DNA of 64,000 nt from an uncultured Fluviicola sp. (GCF_946478805.1 NZ_CAMLDC010000006.1:124001-188000), one strand, 5' to 3'; counted from the stretch's first letter, positions 16,910-26,235 are shown. Notes: generated from the sequence alone by a model not told the origin. Made by a program: numbers and translations.

Positions 16910-18619
16910 TTATTCCACTATTATCCGGATCAATCGGCTATTTATTCCCGGAGGAAGCCAGCCGTTCTTGATTGAAATCCGCAGGTAATAAACTCCCTTC
17001 TGGGAAGGAACAGTGAATGTTGCGCTCGTTTCCAATGAATCAAAGAGGGTGATACCATTCATCCATAGTATCTTCTCTTCACCTATTTGTTTTTCTTCAT
17101 GAAACACACAAAATACCAACCAGTCAGGATAAACGGAATTTTTACCAAAGGAAACCGGTTTTCCGTACTGATTCTCCAGTGTCAAGGGAAGCTGGATCAC
17201 ATCCCCTGCATGGAAAGTATATCTTGGCTTAGGAGTCGTGATATTGATCCTGGCATAAGAACGAAAATTGTCAATTAGGATGTATTGAAGTTCTCCCTTA
17301 CCGGTTTGAAAAGTATGGACATTTTCTCCGGCAAGCTCCCAGTTCGGGATATAAGCAACACTTTTTCCCTGGAGACTCTCTTCTATATTCCATATATCAA
17401 ACTGGTTACGACGGTATTGAACGTTGTTCAGAGATAAAGAAACATTCCCCGTATAGAAACTGTATTTGGAAGCTTTTTGATAAGAGTTTGCGAAAACCAC
17501 CGGCGTATCCCCCACTTTTTCCTTAATCTGTCCTGCCCAGATTTTCCAGCCATAAAATTCAGGCATCAATTTACTTCCTACAGCCGGTACGAGATCGAAA
17601 GCAAGATTTGTCCTGATAAATAAGAACAACACGCAAGATACCACTGAAAGTATCACCATCCATTTTTTCAACCGGACAGTTGAAGTTACATAGTTGTAAC
17701 CCAAAACAAGTATCGGAACAAATGCAGCTGCTGTCCAGTTTGCCTCAACCGGCGCATTCAAAGTTGAAAGCAGGAAAAACACCATAAAACCGACAAAACT
17801 ATATTTCATTGCTTTTTCCATCGGATTCTGTACCCTGTATTTGAAAGCACTAAAAAAAAGTAGTATCCCCGTAATTGGTCCCGCAATCATTAACTGTCCC
17901 AGAATAAATAGTACTGAATCCAAGGGCTTATAAGGATCCTGGGATTTTGTCAATACATGGTATTGATATGAAGGATAATCATTGCTGATCTGCCAAAGTA
18001 TGTGAGGAAGATAAGCCATTACAGATACCATAACGATTAAGTAGAATTGTTTCTTCTTCAATAAGCTGAGATTAGAAATCAGCGTAAAGAAAATAATCAG
18101 CAAACCATGGTACTTGCAATAAAGCAGAGCCGCAATATTCAATCCCAATAAAAGTGCATATGTAAACCTATTGTTTTCCGACCAACGTTTATAAAGCAGA
18201 AAAAATGTGGCAGTAAAAAACAATAATGGTGCATCCGGTACTGCTATGAACCCATAGACTTCCAGACAGCTTATAGAACAAGCCATTAGGAAAAACAACA
18301 AAAAGCTACGACGGTTGGTTAATAAAAAGGTGATCCAAATAAAAAACGTTCCCATTAATACGATCAGCAATCGCGTGCCAAGTTCATTGTGAAAGAGCGC
18401 ATATCCTGTCTTTATTAAAAGTGCTATAGCCGGTGGATGATCAAAATACCCATAATCCAGGTTTCCGGAGTACATCCAGTAATAAGCTTCATCATTTGCA
18501 AGGCCTGTAAAAGCTGCCTGGATAAGATTGATTAACAGCCAGCCAAGTAATAAGGCGATATTGCACAAAGCAGTGTGATTCCGGTAGTATGTCCGAATAG
18601 CAATAAAGATTGTTTTCAT
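16910..18619 (-). CDS. Family 39 glycosyltransferase (ArnT/PMT-like), polytopic membrane protein
   Basis: 569 aa. N-terminal half has about 10-12 transmembrane helices. The first periplasmic loop carries NDEAYYWMYSGNLDYGYFDHPP, whose acidic residues match the DEAYY...DYGYFDHPP motif of GT39 enzymes that use polyprenyl-phosphate sugars and modify lipids or proteins on the periplasmic side. The C-terminal 150 residues are a soluble beta-rich domain. It stands alone, convergent with the effector relics and divergent from the next gene. Acceptor and sugar cannot be read from the sequence. Confidence 0.82.
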   Translation of the reverse strand: MKTIFIAIRTYYRNHTALCNIALLLGWLLINLIQAAFTGLANDEAYYWMYSGNLDYGYFDHPPAIALLIKTGYALFHNELGTRLLIVLMGTFFIWITFLLTNRRSFLLFFLMACSISCLEVYGFIAVPDAPLLFFTATFFLLYKRWSENNRFTYALLLGLNIAALLYCKYHGLLIIFFTLISNLSLLKKKQFYLIVMVSVMAYLPHILWQISNDYPSYQYHVLTKSQDPYKPLDSVLFILGQLMIAGPITGILLFFSAFKYRVQNPMEKAMKYSFVGFMVFFLLSTLNAPVEANWTAAAFVPILVLGYNYVTSTVRLKKWMVILSVVSCVLFLFIRTNLAFDLVPAVGSKLMPEFYGWKIWAGQIKEKVGDTPVVFANSYQKASKYSFYTGNVSLSLNNVQYRRNQFDIWNIEESLQGKSVAYIPNWELAGENVHTFQTGKGELQYILIDNFRSYARINITTPKPRYTFHAGDVIQLPLTLENQYGKPVSFGKNSVYPDWLVFCVFHEEKQIGEEKILWMNGITLFDSLETSATFTVPSQKGVYYLRISIKNGWLPPGINSRLIRIIVE

Positions 18620-18787
18620 TTAGCATCGAAGATAACTTTTATAAGCTAAAACAAGTACCGGCAATTAAAACCGCTCTTCAATTTTTAGATTGACATTTAA
18701 CATCCTTTACCACACTTTAACAGCGAAGAGTTTTATGCCTGCTATTCCTCCCGTAACTTGTAGTTGAAACAATTAAAAGCAAGTGAT

Positions 18788-19330
18788 ATGAATAAGCGAA
18801 TCGCCATTTTGGCTACAGACGGATTTGAGGAGAGTGAGTTGCAATCACCCAAGGAAGCCATTGAAAAACAAGGCTGGAAGGCTGAAATTGTGAGCCTGAA
18901 AAGCGGTACAATCAAAGCATGGACCAACGGCAACTGGGGGAAAGAATATCCTGTTAACAATATTATTGACGATGTGAAAGCTTCGGAATACGACGGGCTG
19001 TTGATTCCCGGCGGTGTTATTAATCCGGATAAATTGAGAAAAGAAAACAAGGTATTGGATTTTGTCAAGGCTTTTTTTGATGAAAAAAAACCGGTTGCAG
19101 CTATATGTCATGGACCACAGGTGTTGATCAGCGCCGGAGTGGTAAAAGGTCGCGAAATGACTTCCTATGAAACGGTTAAAATTGATTTACAAAATGCCGG
19201 AGCAGCTTGGGTCGATGAAGAAGTGGTGGTTGACAAAGGATTGGTTACAAGTCGTTCCCCGCAAGATCTTCCTGCTTTCAACAAGAAAATAATCGAAGAA
19301 TTTAAGGAAGGGATTCACGAGAGATCATAG
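18788..19330 (+). CDS. DJ-1/PfpI family protein (type 1 glutamine amidotransferase-like)
   Basis: 180 aa from the ATG at 18788 (MNKRIAILATDGFEESEL), the usual start in the family; an ATG at 18764 would add 8 residues. The nucleophile elbow AICHGPQVL places the reactive cysteine at residue 107, with an early glutamate in FEESEL as expected. Members of the PfpI/YhbO branch act in protein or nucleotide deglycation and stress survival, or as peptidases; which applies here is unknown. It ends just before a strong hairpin terminator and a tRNA gene. Confidence 0.88.
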   Translation: MNKRIAILATDGFEESELQSPKEAIEKQGWKAEIVSLKSGTIKAWTNGNWGKEYPVNNIIDDVKASEYDGLLIPGGVINPDKLRKENKVLDFVKAFFDEKKPVAAICHGPQVLISAGVVKGREMTSYETVKIDLQNAGAAWVDEEVVVDKGLVTSRSPQDLPAFNKKIIEEFKEGIHERS

Positions 19331-19370
19331 GTATTACAATCAGAAACAGTGTGAGTATTGAGGGAAAAAG

Positions 19371-19403
19371 AAAAGGTCTTGAAATTCAAGACCTTTTCTT
19401 TTT
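19371..19403 (+). terminator. Terminator after the DJ-1/PfpI gene
   Basis: Perfect 13-pair inverted repeat (AAAAGGTCTTGAA, one base, TTCAAGACCTTTT) followed by a T-rich run on the plus strand. It could also end the tRNA-His transcript from the other side. Confidence 0.8.
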
Positions 19404-19404
19404 G

Positions 19405-19479
19405 GGAGGGAGACGGGTCTCGAACCCGCGACCTCTGGTACCACAAACCAGCGCTCTAACCAACTGAGCTACAACCTCC
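19405..19479 (-). tRNA. tRNA-His (anticodon GUG)
   Basis: Minus-strand cloverleaf with D arm GCTC...GAGC, anticodon stem CTGGT/ACCAG around loop TTGTGGT (anticodon GTG), T arm with TTCGAGA, and a G at position -1 as expected for tRNA-His. The CCA end is not encoded. The acceptor stem (GAGGTTG against CTCCCTC) has two non-pairing positions (5-68 and 6-67), which is unusual. Confidence 0.88.
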
Positions 19480-19653
19480 GTATAGTGGCGCAAAAATAAG
19501 TATTTCTATTTAAATTCCTACACTGAAATGCATTTTTTTTTCAGGATTCGGGTAATCGGGAGATAATGAACTGATTCCGATTTATTTATCACAACTAAAT
19601 ATTGGTTGTTAATAACACGCGTTCAGTCGCTCATATTCGCTACTTCGAATCCC

Positions 19654-19661
19654 TACATTTG
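19654..19661 (+). promoter_or_regulatory. Possible Bacteroidota -7 element before the oxidoreductase gene
   Basis: TACATTTG fits the TAnnTTTG -7 consensus and lies 4 bp before the chosen ATG, which would give a nearly leaderless transcript. I see no clear -33 TTG at the right distance. Confidence 0.35.
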
Positions 19662-19665
19662 TCTT

Positions 19666-20664
19666 ATGGATGAAAAGAAACTTAAAATCAGTGTTTTTGG
19701 AGCAGGGCATTTGGGCCGGATTCATATTCGATTGATTTTGGAACTAAGCGATTTATTTGAATTAATCGGTTTCTATGATCCTTCAGACGAATCCGCAGAA
19801 AAAACCACTTCCGAATTCAAGGTTCAGAGATGGGACGATATGCAGGCATTGATAGATGCTTCTGACTGCGTGGACGTCGTTGCTCCTACTCTTCACCATT
19901 ATGATATCGCTTACAAAGCACTTCGTTCGAGCAAGAACGTGTTCATCGAAAAACCACTTGCAGAAACAATAGAACAAGCGAAGATCTTACTGGATTTATC
20001 CCGGGAAGCCGGAGTCATTGTTCAGGTCGGTCATGTAGAACGATTCAACCCCGCTTTTCAGGCAGCCGAACCATTGATTGTAAAACCGATGTTCTTTGAA
20101 ATTCATCGTTTGGCGCAATACAATCCGCGTGGAACAGATGTTTCCGTCATCCTGGACCTGATGATCCACGACCTGGATATTGTGCTTAGCTGCGTAAACT
20201 CTTCTATCCGGCGAATTTCCGCCAGTGGTGTCAGCGTCGTAAGCAGAACCCCCGACATTACTTCGGTCCGCATTGAGTTCGACAATGGTTGCGTCGCCAA
20301 TCTCACTGCATCGCGCATGTCATTGAACAACATGCGGAAAACACGTATTTTTCAAAAAACAGGATATCTTGTAATTGATTTCCTGAATCAGTCGGTAGAT
20401 CAGATCATGATCACACCAAAGGATCAGGAAGCACCCGGTTTCTTCAGCTTTGAACTCAATGACGATGTCAATTTCTCGGCGCTTAAACCTGAAATCAGAA
20501 AGACCAATGCCATCCAGGAAGAGCTTCGTTCTTTCTATAACTCCATCGTTCATAATCAGCCGGTTATCGTTTCAATTGATGACGCGTATCGTGCGCTGGA
20601 TGTAGCTTATCAGATCATCGATAAATTGAAATCAGCACATCTCTCGGTTTTCGACAATAATTAA
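19666..20664 (+). CDS. Gfo/Idh/MocA family NAD(P)-dependent oxidoreductase
   Basis: 332 aa from the ATG at 19666; an upstream TTG/ATG extension to 19606 lacks family similarity. N-terminal Rossmann fold with ISVFGAGHLGRIH, then VDVVAPTLHHYDIAYKAL and the EKPLAET motif carrying the catalytic-site lysine of the family; a conserved GHVERFNPAF follows. The C-terminal half is the alpha/beta substrate domain. Members oxidise or reduce sugars and related polyols, and several act in bacterial polysaccharide or UDP-sugar pathways. It precedes a lipoprotein and a sugar-phosphate transferase in the same direction, consistent with envelope polysaccharide work. Confidence 0.85.
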   Translation: MDEKKLKISVFGAGHLGRIHIRLILELSDLFELIGFYDPSDESAEKTTSEFKVQRWDDMQALIDASDCVDVVAPTLHHYDIAYKALRSSKNVFIEKPLAETIEQAKILLDLSREAGVIVQVGHVERFNPAFQAAEPLIVKPMFFEIHRLAQYNPRGTDVSVILDLMIHDLDIVLSCVNSSIRRISASGVSVVSRTPDITSVRIEFDNGCVANLTASRMSLNNMRKTRIFQKTGYLVIDFLNQSVDQIMITPKDQEAPGFFSFELNDDVNFSALKPEIRKTNAIQEELRSFYNSIVHNQPVIVSIDDAYRALDVAYQIIDKLKSAHLSVFDNN

Positions 20665-20666
20665 CG

Positions 20667-20674
20667 TAAATTTG
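20667..20674 (+). promoter_or_regulatory. Possible -7 element before the lipoprotein gene
   Basis: TAAATTTG, an exact TAnnTTTG match, 24 bp before the ATG at 20699 and directly after the previous stop. No convincing -33 partner seen. Confidence 0.4.
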
Positions 20675-20698
20675 CGTTAGCTACGGATAGGCTTATCT

Positions 20699-21571
20699 AT
20701 GAAATATTTATACATTTTTATTTTACTTTCCTTCGGATTGTCTGGTTGCGTTAAGAACAACCCGCTACCTGTTTATTTAGAAATAAACAATTGGACGCTA
20801 AGTTCCAATCCGAATTCCGGTGTTCTTCCCAATACGGATCCTAAGGTATTAACCCAAAATTTCTCAGATGTCTGGGTATATATCGATGGGAAAATCATCG
20901 GGGTTTTTGAGGTTCCATGCAAAATCCCGGTTCTTGTTTCCGGTTCATGTAAAGTGACGCTTTATCCTGCAATTAGAAACAATGGTATTTCGGCTACAAA
21001 AAAGATCTATCCTTTTGTGGAACCGTTTGAAAACACCTTAGAGCTTACTCCGGGCGAAACCTATACGTTCAATCCGATCACCCGTTATAACTCGAATACG
21101 CAGTTTTGGATCGAAGACTTTGATGAATCAACCGTAAAAATTGCCCCCGATGCCAGTGCTTCGAATGCGGACATGAATGTTGAAGGAAATTCGGCAATTG
21201 GGCCTTGGGACAATTATGGCCATATTGCATTAAATACAACCGATTCATTGTGGATCGGAGTTACAAGCGACTTTTTATATCTCCCGAAAAGTGGAGCAGA
21301 AGTCTATATGGAGGTCGATTATAGAAACACCAATTCCATTCTTACAGGACTTGTTTCATACGCTGCCGGTGTAGCAACAGATCATCCGAATGTTTCCATG
21401 AATGCCCAAACATCAGATGTGCAATGGAAAAAGATCTATATTGATTTGAAAGACATTGTTTCAAACACTGCCTCAGCAAACAATTACAAAGCTTATTTGA
21501 GAACACTTTTAGATGCTGGTCTTAGCTCAAGCGACGTTTACATTGACAATATCAAAATTGTACACTTTTAG
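20699..21571 (+). CDS. Lipoprotein of unknown function
   Basis: 290 aa. Signal peptide MKYLYIFILLSFGLSGC with lipobox LSGC; Cys17 is the likely lipidation site. The mature protein is beta-rich: an N-terminal PEGA-like stretch (VYIDGKIIGVFEVPCKIPVL...GSCKVTLYP) and a C-terminal domain shaped like a carbohydrate-binding jelly roll (WIEDFDE... VYIDNIKIVHF). No enzyme motif is seen. Similar two-part lipoproteins occur across Bacteroidota envelopes. It is followed 12 bp later by the sugar transferase gene. Confidence 0.72.
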   Translation: MKYLYIFILLSFGLSGCVKNNPLPVYLEINNWTLSSNPNSGVLPNTDPKVLTQNFSDVWVYIDGKIIGVFEVPCKIPVLVSGSCKVTLYPAIRNNGISATKKIYPFVEPFENTLELTPGETYTFNPITRYNSNTQFWIEDFDESTVKIAPDASASNADMNVEGNSAIGPWDNYGHIALNTTDSLWIGVTSDFLYLPKSGAEVYMEVDYRNTNSILTGLVSYAAGVATDHPNVSMNAQTSDVQWKKIYIDLKDIVSNTASANNYKAYLRTLLDAGLSSSDVYIDNIKIVHF

Positions 21572-21583
21572 AAGAATGGTGTA

Positions 21584-22975
21584 ATGCAAAAATTGTTCAG
21601 AGCTCTATTTATTGGAAGTGATTTTTTAACCGCAGCATTATCCTGGGCCTTATTTTATTACTATCGGAAAACCAATATTGAGCACGAAGAATTCTCGTTT
21701 AACCAAACCTTCTATTACGGAATACTTTTTATTCCATTGCTTTGGCTTTTATTCTATACCCTACAGGGAACTTATCAGGATGTCCGAAGGTTGTATCGCT
21801 TAAAAATTCTCTCTTATACCGCTTTCGCAACTATTTTCGGGTCCATAGTCCTCTTCTTTGCATTGTTGATTGATGACGATGTCAATACTTACTTGAATTA
21901 CTACCGTTCCCTTTTAACACTGACCCTTCTCCACTTTGGGTTCACGTTTTTCTCCAGGCTGGTTATCACGAGTATTCTCGTTGGCAGAATTCATTCGCGG
22001 AAAGACGGATTTAAAACTCTTTTGATCGGCGGTTCTGAAAAAGCGGTTGCCATTTATCAGGAAATAGAAGGAATTGAAAAAGGTGGCGGAAATCAATTTG
22101 TGGGTTTTGTAAACCTAAATGGAATTGATAAACTATTGGAGAACAAAATGCCTTATTTAGGACATGTAGACCAATTGGAGAAAATCATTGCCGAAAATCA
22201 CATCGAAGAAATCATTATCGCTCTTGAAAGTACGGAACACGAGCGTCTGAAAACAATTATTTCCAGAATAAACGGCGACAATATTGTCATCAAGGTTCTT
22301 CCAGATATGTACGATATCTTATCGGGATCCGTAAAACTGAACAATATCTTTGGAGCCCTGTTGATGGAGGTCAACGCCGAAGTGATGCCTTATTGGCAGC
22401 GCGTTGCAAAACGATTATTCGATATTGTCTTTTCCCTGCTTGCCATTATCATTTTGATTCCTGTTTACATCTTCCTGGCAATCGGTGTGAGATTATCCTC
22501 ACCGGGTCCTATCCTGTTTTTCCAGGAACGCATCGGCTTGAATGGAAAACCTTTCAAGATCATTAAATTCCGTACGATGTATATCGACGCGGAAAAAGCA
22601 GGCCCCCAACTTTCGAGTACAGATGATCCGCGAATTACCCCGATTGGTAAATTCATGCGCAAAGCCCGCCTGGATGAATTCCTGCAATTTTTCAATGTGT
22701 TGAAAGGCGACATGTCTTTGGTCGGTCCACGACCTGAAAGACAGTTCTTCATCGACCAGATAAAAGCCCGGGAACCTCAATTCCTGGAGTTAACGAAAGT
22801 AAGACCCGGAATTACGTCTTGGGGACAAGTGAAGTATGGTTATGCCGAAAACGTGGATCAGATGATCCAACGGATGAAATTCGACTTGCTTTATCTCCGG
22901 AACAGATCCATCGCATTAGATCTGAAAATACTTTTGCATACAGTAATGATTATAGTGAAAGCAAAAGGAAAATAA
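21584..22975 (+). CDS. Undecaprenyl-phosphate sugar phosphotransferase (polyprenyl glycosylphosphotransferase)
   Basis: 463 aa. Four to five N-terminal transmembrane helices, a Rossmann-like CoA-binding central domain (about 145-260), a further hydrophobic hairpin, then the bacterial sugar transferase domain from about residue 270: KRLFDIVFSL, SPGPILFFQERIG, KFRTM, DEFLQFFNVLKGDMSLVGPRPE and PGITSWGQ. These enzymes move a sugar-1-phosphate onto undecaprenyl phosphate to start exopolysaccharide or O-antigen repeat units. The stop overlaps the next ATG by one base. Confidence 0.92.
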   Translation: MQKLFRALFIGSDFLTAALSWALFYYYRKTNIEHEEFSFNQTFYYGILFIPLLWLLFYTLQGTYQDVRRLYRLKILSYTAFATIFGSIVLFFALLIDDDVNTYLNYYRSLLTLTLLHFGFTFFSRLVITSILVGRIHSRKDGFKTLLIGGSEKAVAIYQEIEGIEKGGGNQFVGFVNLNGIDKLLENKMPYLGHVDQLEKIIAENHIEEIIIALESTEHERLKTIISRINGDNIVIKVLPDMYDILSGSVKLNNIFGALLMEVNAEVMPYWQRVAKRLFDIVFSLLAIIILIPVYIFLAIGVRLSSPGPILFFQERIGLNGKPFKIIKFRTMYIDAEKAGPQLSSTDDPRITPIGKFMRKARLDEFLQFFNVLKGDMSLVGPRPERQFFIDQIKAREPQFLELTKVRPGITSWGQVKYGYAENVDQMIQRMKFDLLYLRNRSIALDLKILLHTVMIIVKAKGK

Positions 22976-23946
22976 TGAAAGTTGCAATAACCGGCGGAAA
23001 CGGACATATCGGCAATGCTGTTATCGAGGAACTGCTTCGCCGCAATTATAGTATAAAAGCACTAGTCCATTCCAAAAGCAATTTCTTAGAATCCCGGAAC
23101 ATTGAAACGGTAAAAGGCTCATTACATGATGAAGCTTCTTTGCTCGAGCTTTTGAAAGACTGTGATTACCTCATCCATTGTGCAGCACTCATTTCGATTA
23201 CCGGCGAACAAAATCAATTAGTTCAAAAAACCAATATCGAAGGATTGGAGAATGTACTGAAAGCAGCAAAGAAGTGTCAGCTGAAGCGCATTGTTCATTT
23301 ATCTTCCGTACATGCATATGATCATCTTCCAGTGGATGAAAAGATGAATGAAACACGCAATTTTGTTTCCGACTCAGCTTACGCGTATGATAAAAGTAAG
23401 CGAGACGGTCAATTGATTGCTCGCAAGTATTTTGAAGAAGGATTACCCATTATCGTTGTAAATCCCACATGTGTTTTTGGCCCGCCAAACTATGCTCAAT
23501 GCAAGCAAAACAATGCATTTGTTGCTATGTCTAAAAGAAAGGTCCCGTTTGTTTTCAAAGGAGGCTACGATTGGGTCGATGTGCGTGATGTCGCAAACTC
23601 AATTTGTAACGCATTAACGCAAGGAACATTAGGAGAATCCTATATTCTTGGTGGAAGCTATTACACTTTGAAAGATTTATCCCGCGTAGTGGCCAAAGTT
23701 TCCAATAAACGGATTCCATGTTTTGAGGTTCCGATTGGCTTGGTTAAATCGTTTCTCCCGATTATAGGAACCTATTACAAAATCAGGAAGCAGGACCCTT
23801 CCGTTACGCGTCAAAGTATAGAGATTCTCGAATTCGGGAATAAGCACATTGAATCTGAGAAAGCAAAAAAAGAATTAGGCCATAATCCACGGTCTATTGA
23901 CGAGACGATGAAAGATTTATTATCTTGGCATCACGAGAATCACTAG
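22975..23946 (+). CDS. NAD-dependent epimerase/dehydratase (extended SDR)
   Basis: 323 aa from the ATG at 22975, which overlaps the previous stop by one base; a longer frame reading back into the transferase gene is not credible. N-terminal TGGNGHIG nucleotide-binding loop, HCAALIS, LSSVHAY and a YxxxK pair in YDKSK near residue 140 complete the SDR catalytic set. The C-terminal part varies as in sugar or steroid-modifying members. Operon position between a sugar-phosphate transferase and a steroid-reductase-like membrane enzyme leaves the substrate open. Confidence 0.87.
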   Translation: MKVAITGGNGHIGNAVIEELLRRNYSIKALVHSKSNFLESRNIETVKGSLHDEASLLELLKDCDYLIHCAALISITGEQNQLVQKTNIEGLENVLKAAKKCQLKRIVHLSSVHAYDHLPVDEKMNETRNFVSDSAYAYDKSKRDGQLIARKYFEEGLPIIVVNPTCVFGPPNYAQCKQNNAFVAMSKRKVPFVFKGGYDWVDVRDVANSICNALTQGTLGESYILGGSYYTLKDLSRVVAKVSNKRIPCFEVPIGLVKSFLPIIGTYYKIRKQDPSVTRQSIEILEFGNKHIESEKAKKELGHNPRSIDETMKDLLSWHHENH

Positions 23947-23947
23947 T

Positions 23948-24703
23948 ATGACACAAGAAACCTTTTATTACTTCTGCTACGCCTGGATTGGCGTGGGAAT
24001 CACCGCTTTTTTAGGCCTTCAATTCAAAGATGCTCCTTACGGAAAATTCACCACTTCCAAATGGGGACCGACGATGTCGAATCGCTGGGGTTGGGTAATC
24101 ATGGAAGCCTTTGTCTTGGTAGTATTGTATTCGTTCATTTTGACAAGCCCCAAGCAACTTTCAGCAGTCGATTGGACGATTGTCGGATTGTTTACCGCGC
24201 ACTACGTCAATCGCAGTTTTATCTATCCTTTCCGTACACGGACAAAAGGAAAGCAAATTCCTGTAAGTATTGTCGGAATGGCCATGTTTCACAACTTGGC
24301 AAACGGATTCCTGATCGGTTACTACCTCACGCATTTCTCTTCTTACACCAATGACTGGTTCACTTCTTGGCAGTTCATTCTTGGGGTTAGCTTGTTTGTA
24401 GTCGGTATGTTCACAAATATCTATTCTGATACGGTTTTAATCAACCTGAGAAAGAATCCTGCAGACGGATACAAAATCCCTTACGGAGGACCGTTCAAAT
24501 TGATTTCCGCCCCCAATTTGGGTGGTGAGTTATTGGAGTGGATCGGTTTTGCAATTCTTTGCTGGAATCTTCCTGCTTTTTGTTTTGCATTCTTTACCTT
24601 TTGCAACTTGTTTCCGCGTGCTCTGGCAAACCACAAATGGTATAAGCAAACCTTCCCGGATTATCCGAAAGACCGAAAAGCGGTTATTCCTTTTATTTGT
24701 TGA
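23948..24703 (+). CDS. 3-oxo-5-alpha-steroid 4-dehydrogenase-like membrane reductase
   Basis: 251 aa, six or so transmembrane helices. The C-terminal third matches the SRD5A reductase domain: NLRKNPADGYKIPYGGPFKLISAPNLGGELLEWIGF and the HKWYKQTFPDYPKDRKAVIPF ending. Bacterial members reduce double bonds of steroids or other lipids with NADPH; the substrate here is not known. It starts one base after the epimerase stop, so the two may act on one lipid-like compound. Confidence 0.85.
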   Translation: MTQETFYYFCYAWIGVGITAFLGLQFKDAPYGKFTTSKWGPTMSNRWGWVIMEAFVLVVLYSFILTSPKQLSAVDWTIVGLFTAHYVNRSFIYPFRTRTKGKQIPVSIVGMAMFHNLANGFLIGYYLTHFSSYTNDWFTSWQFILGVSLFVVGMFTNIYSDTVLINLRKNPADGYKIPYGGPFKLISAPNLGGELLEWIGFAILCWNLPAFCFAFFTFCNLFPRALANHKWYKQTFPDYPKDRKAVIPFIC

Positions 24704-24713
24704 TTTTGTTAAA

Positions 24714-24745
24714 CAGTAGGTACGCGACGCATCGCGTACCTACTG
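24714..24745. repeat. Perfect hairpin, family member 1 (ACGCGA...TCGCGT core)
   Basis: 14-pair stem around a CGCA loop, between two convergent genes (stops at 24703 and 24769). It lacks a long T-run on the plus side, but AT-rich DNA flanks both ends. The core is almost the same as in the hairpins at 38760 and 41389. Confidence 0.7.
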
Positions 24746-24768
24746 TTATATTATCGCGTGCCTACTAG

Positions 24769-26199
24769 TTATATTTTTTCATACACCGCAATTGCCTCAA
24801 TATGGCTGGTATGCGGAAATTGATCTACCAAAGATAATTTGGTCAGTTTGTAGCCTCCTTGTTCCAGGGTTTCCGTGTCACGTGCCTGAGTAGACGGATT
24901 ACACGAAATGTATACCAAGTGAGAAGCACCTAGAGCAATTACTTTCTGTAATGTTTTCGGAGCAATTCCAGCTCTTGGCGGATCCAATACAATCGTATCG
25001 ATCCGATTCAAATATTCAGGATGCAATGTCAGGAATTTCCCCACATCTGCAGCAAAGAAATGCAAGTGTTCCAGGTTATTTCGCTTGGCGTTCCGTTTCG
25101 CATCCTCGATAGCTTCCTCTACAATATCCACACCGATGATTTCACCTGCATTCACACGTTGTGCAACCAACTGACCGATTGTTCCTGTTCCACAGAACAG
25201 ATCCATAATCACTCCGCCGTCTTTTGCATGATCACATACATAATCGATTGCTTTAGTATACAAACGTTCCGCACTCTTCGGATTTGTCTGGAAGAAACTT
25301 TCCATGCTGATTTCAAATGAAAGACCAAGCATTTTCTCAACGACTACCGAATCACCGAAAAGTAAGGTACTTGTACCATTTTCAATCTTCGCCCGATCCG
25401 CAATATTGTCATTGATCGTATGCCAGATTCCAGCCAGTCGGTTTCCTAATTTTTCCTTTAGGAAATCCACCACTTGTCTGGTGTCGAATTTCTTAATTCC
25501 GGTAGAACTTGTAACGATGTGCAAAAGGATCTTGTCCTGATCAAATGATTTCCGAACGACAATATGGCGGAAAAATCCTTCTTTCTTTGGTGGATGCCAG
25601 GCCGGAAGCCCGAAGGTTTTTAACAGATCCCTGAATTCGGGAAGAATCGTTTCCCATTGCTCATCAAACAAACCACTCGGCTTATTGAGATTCTCCACTT
25701 TCCACCAGGTCCCTCTGCGCTTGAACCCCAGAGCAAACGCATCGTCAATTTCTTCGCCCGTTTCCGGAACGTGCTCGATACACGAAAAGCTATACTCCAT
25801 TTTGTTTCTGTAAAAGAACGCTTCAGGAGAAGAAATAAAAGTGTCAAATAAGGAGCTTGGATCTTGAATTCGTCCTATCTTACGGTAGACGTCCAGCGTG
25901 GATTTCTTTTTGTATTCTTGCTGGATTTCAATCGGAACAAACAAATAAGGGGCTCCGGAAATCTCTTGAAACGGCAATTGCTTTTCCATAGGGGATCGTT
26001 CCAGAACTTCCAGCAATTTGCATTCTGCATGGCGTTTTCTTTTCTTATCGACTCGCGCTCTTACAAACTGACCCGGAAAGGTGTTTTCAACGAATAAAAT
26101 AAAATCTCCTCCTTCTTCCGATTTCATGCGGGCAATTCCCTGACCACCAAATGCAAAATCGTCGATTTTAATTTCAATAATTTGATTTCTATGTACCAC
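24769..26199 (-). CDS. 23S rRNA (uracil-5-)-methyltransferase, RumA/TrmA family
   Basis: 476 aa. N-terminal TRAM domain (about 1-60) for RNA binding, a central domain, and a Rossmann methyltransferase domain with DLFCGTGTIGQ, ADVGKFL, VLDPPRAG and the catalytic ISCNPSTQARD block. The cysteine in SCNPST is the expected nucleophile attacking uracil C6, with S-adenosylmethionine as methyl donor. The four-cysteine iron-sulfur cluster of E. coli RumA is not evident, as is common in Bacteroidota members. Modified position (for example 1939 or 747) cannot be told from sequence. Confidence 0.9.
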   Translation of the reverse strand: MVHRNQIIEIKIDDFAFGGQGIARMKSEEGGDFILFVENTFPGQFVRARVDKKRKRHAECKLLEVLERSPMEKQLPFQEISGAPYLFVPIEIQQEYKKKSTLDVYRKIGRIQDPSSLFDTFISSPEAFFYRNKMEYSFSCIEHVPETGEEIDDAFALGFKRRGTWWKVENLNKPSGLFDEQWETILPEFRDLLKTFGLPAWHPPKKEGFFRHIVVRKSFDQDKILLHIVTSSTGIKKFDTRQVVDFLKEKLGNRLAGIWHTINDNIADRAKIENGTSTLLFGDSVVVEKMLGLSFEISMESFFQTNPKSAERLYTKAIDYVCDHAKDGGVIMDLFCGTGTIGQLVAQRVNAGEIIGVDIVEEAIEDAKRNAKRNNLEHLHFFAADVGKFLTLHPEYLNRIDTIVLDPPRAGIAPKTLQKVIALGASHLVYISCNPSTQARDTETLEQGGYKLTKLSLVDQFPHTSHIEAIAVYEKI

Positions 26200-26235
26200 T
26201 TTGATTGTTGTTCTTATTCGGTCAAGATTGACCGA

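Noticed and set aside
22819..22974. N-terminal extension of the epimerase into the sugar transferase gene
   Set aside because: The 52 extra codons are out-of-frame transferase sequence and the Rossmann loop normally starts at the first residues, as with the ATG at 22975.
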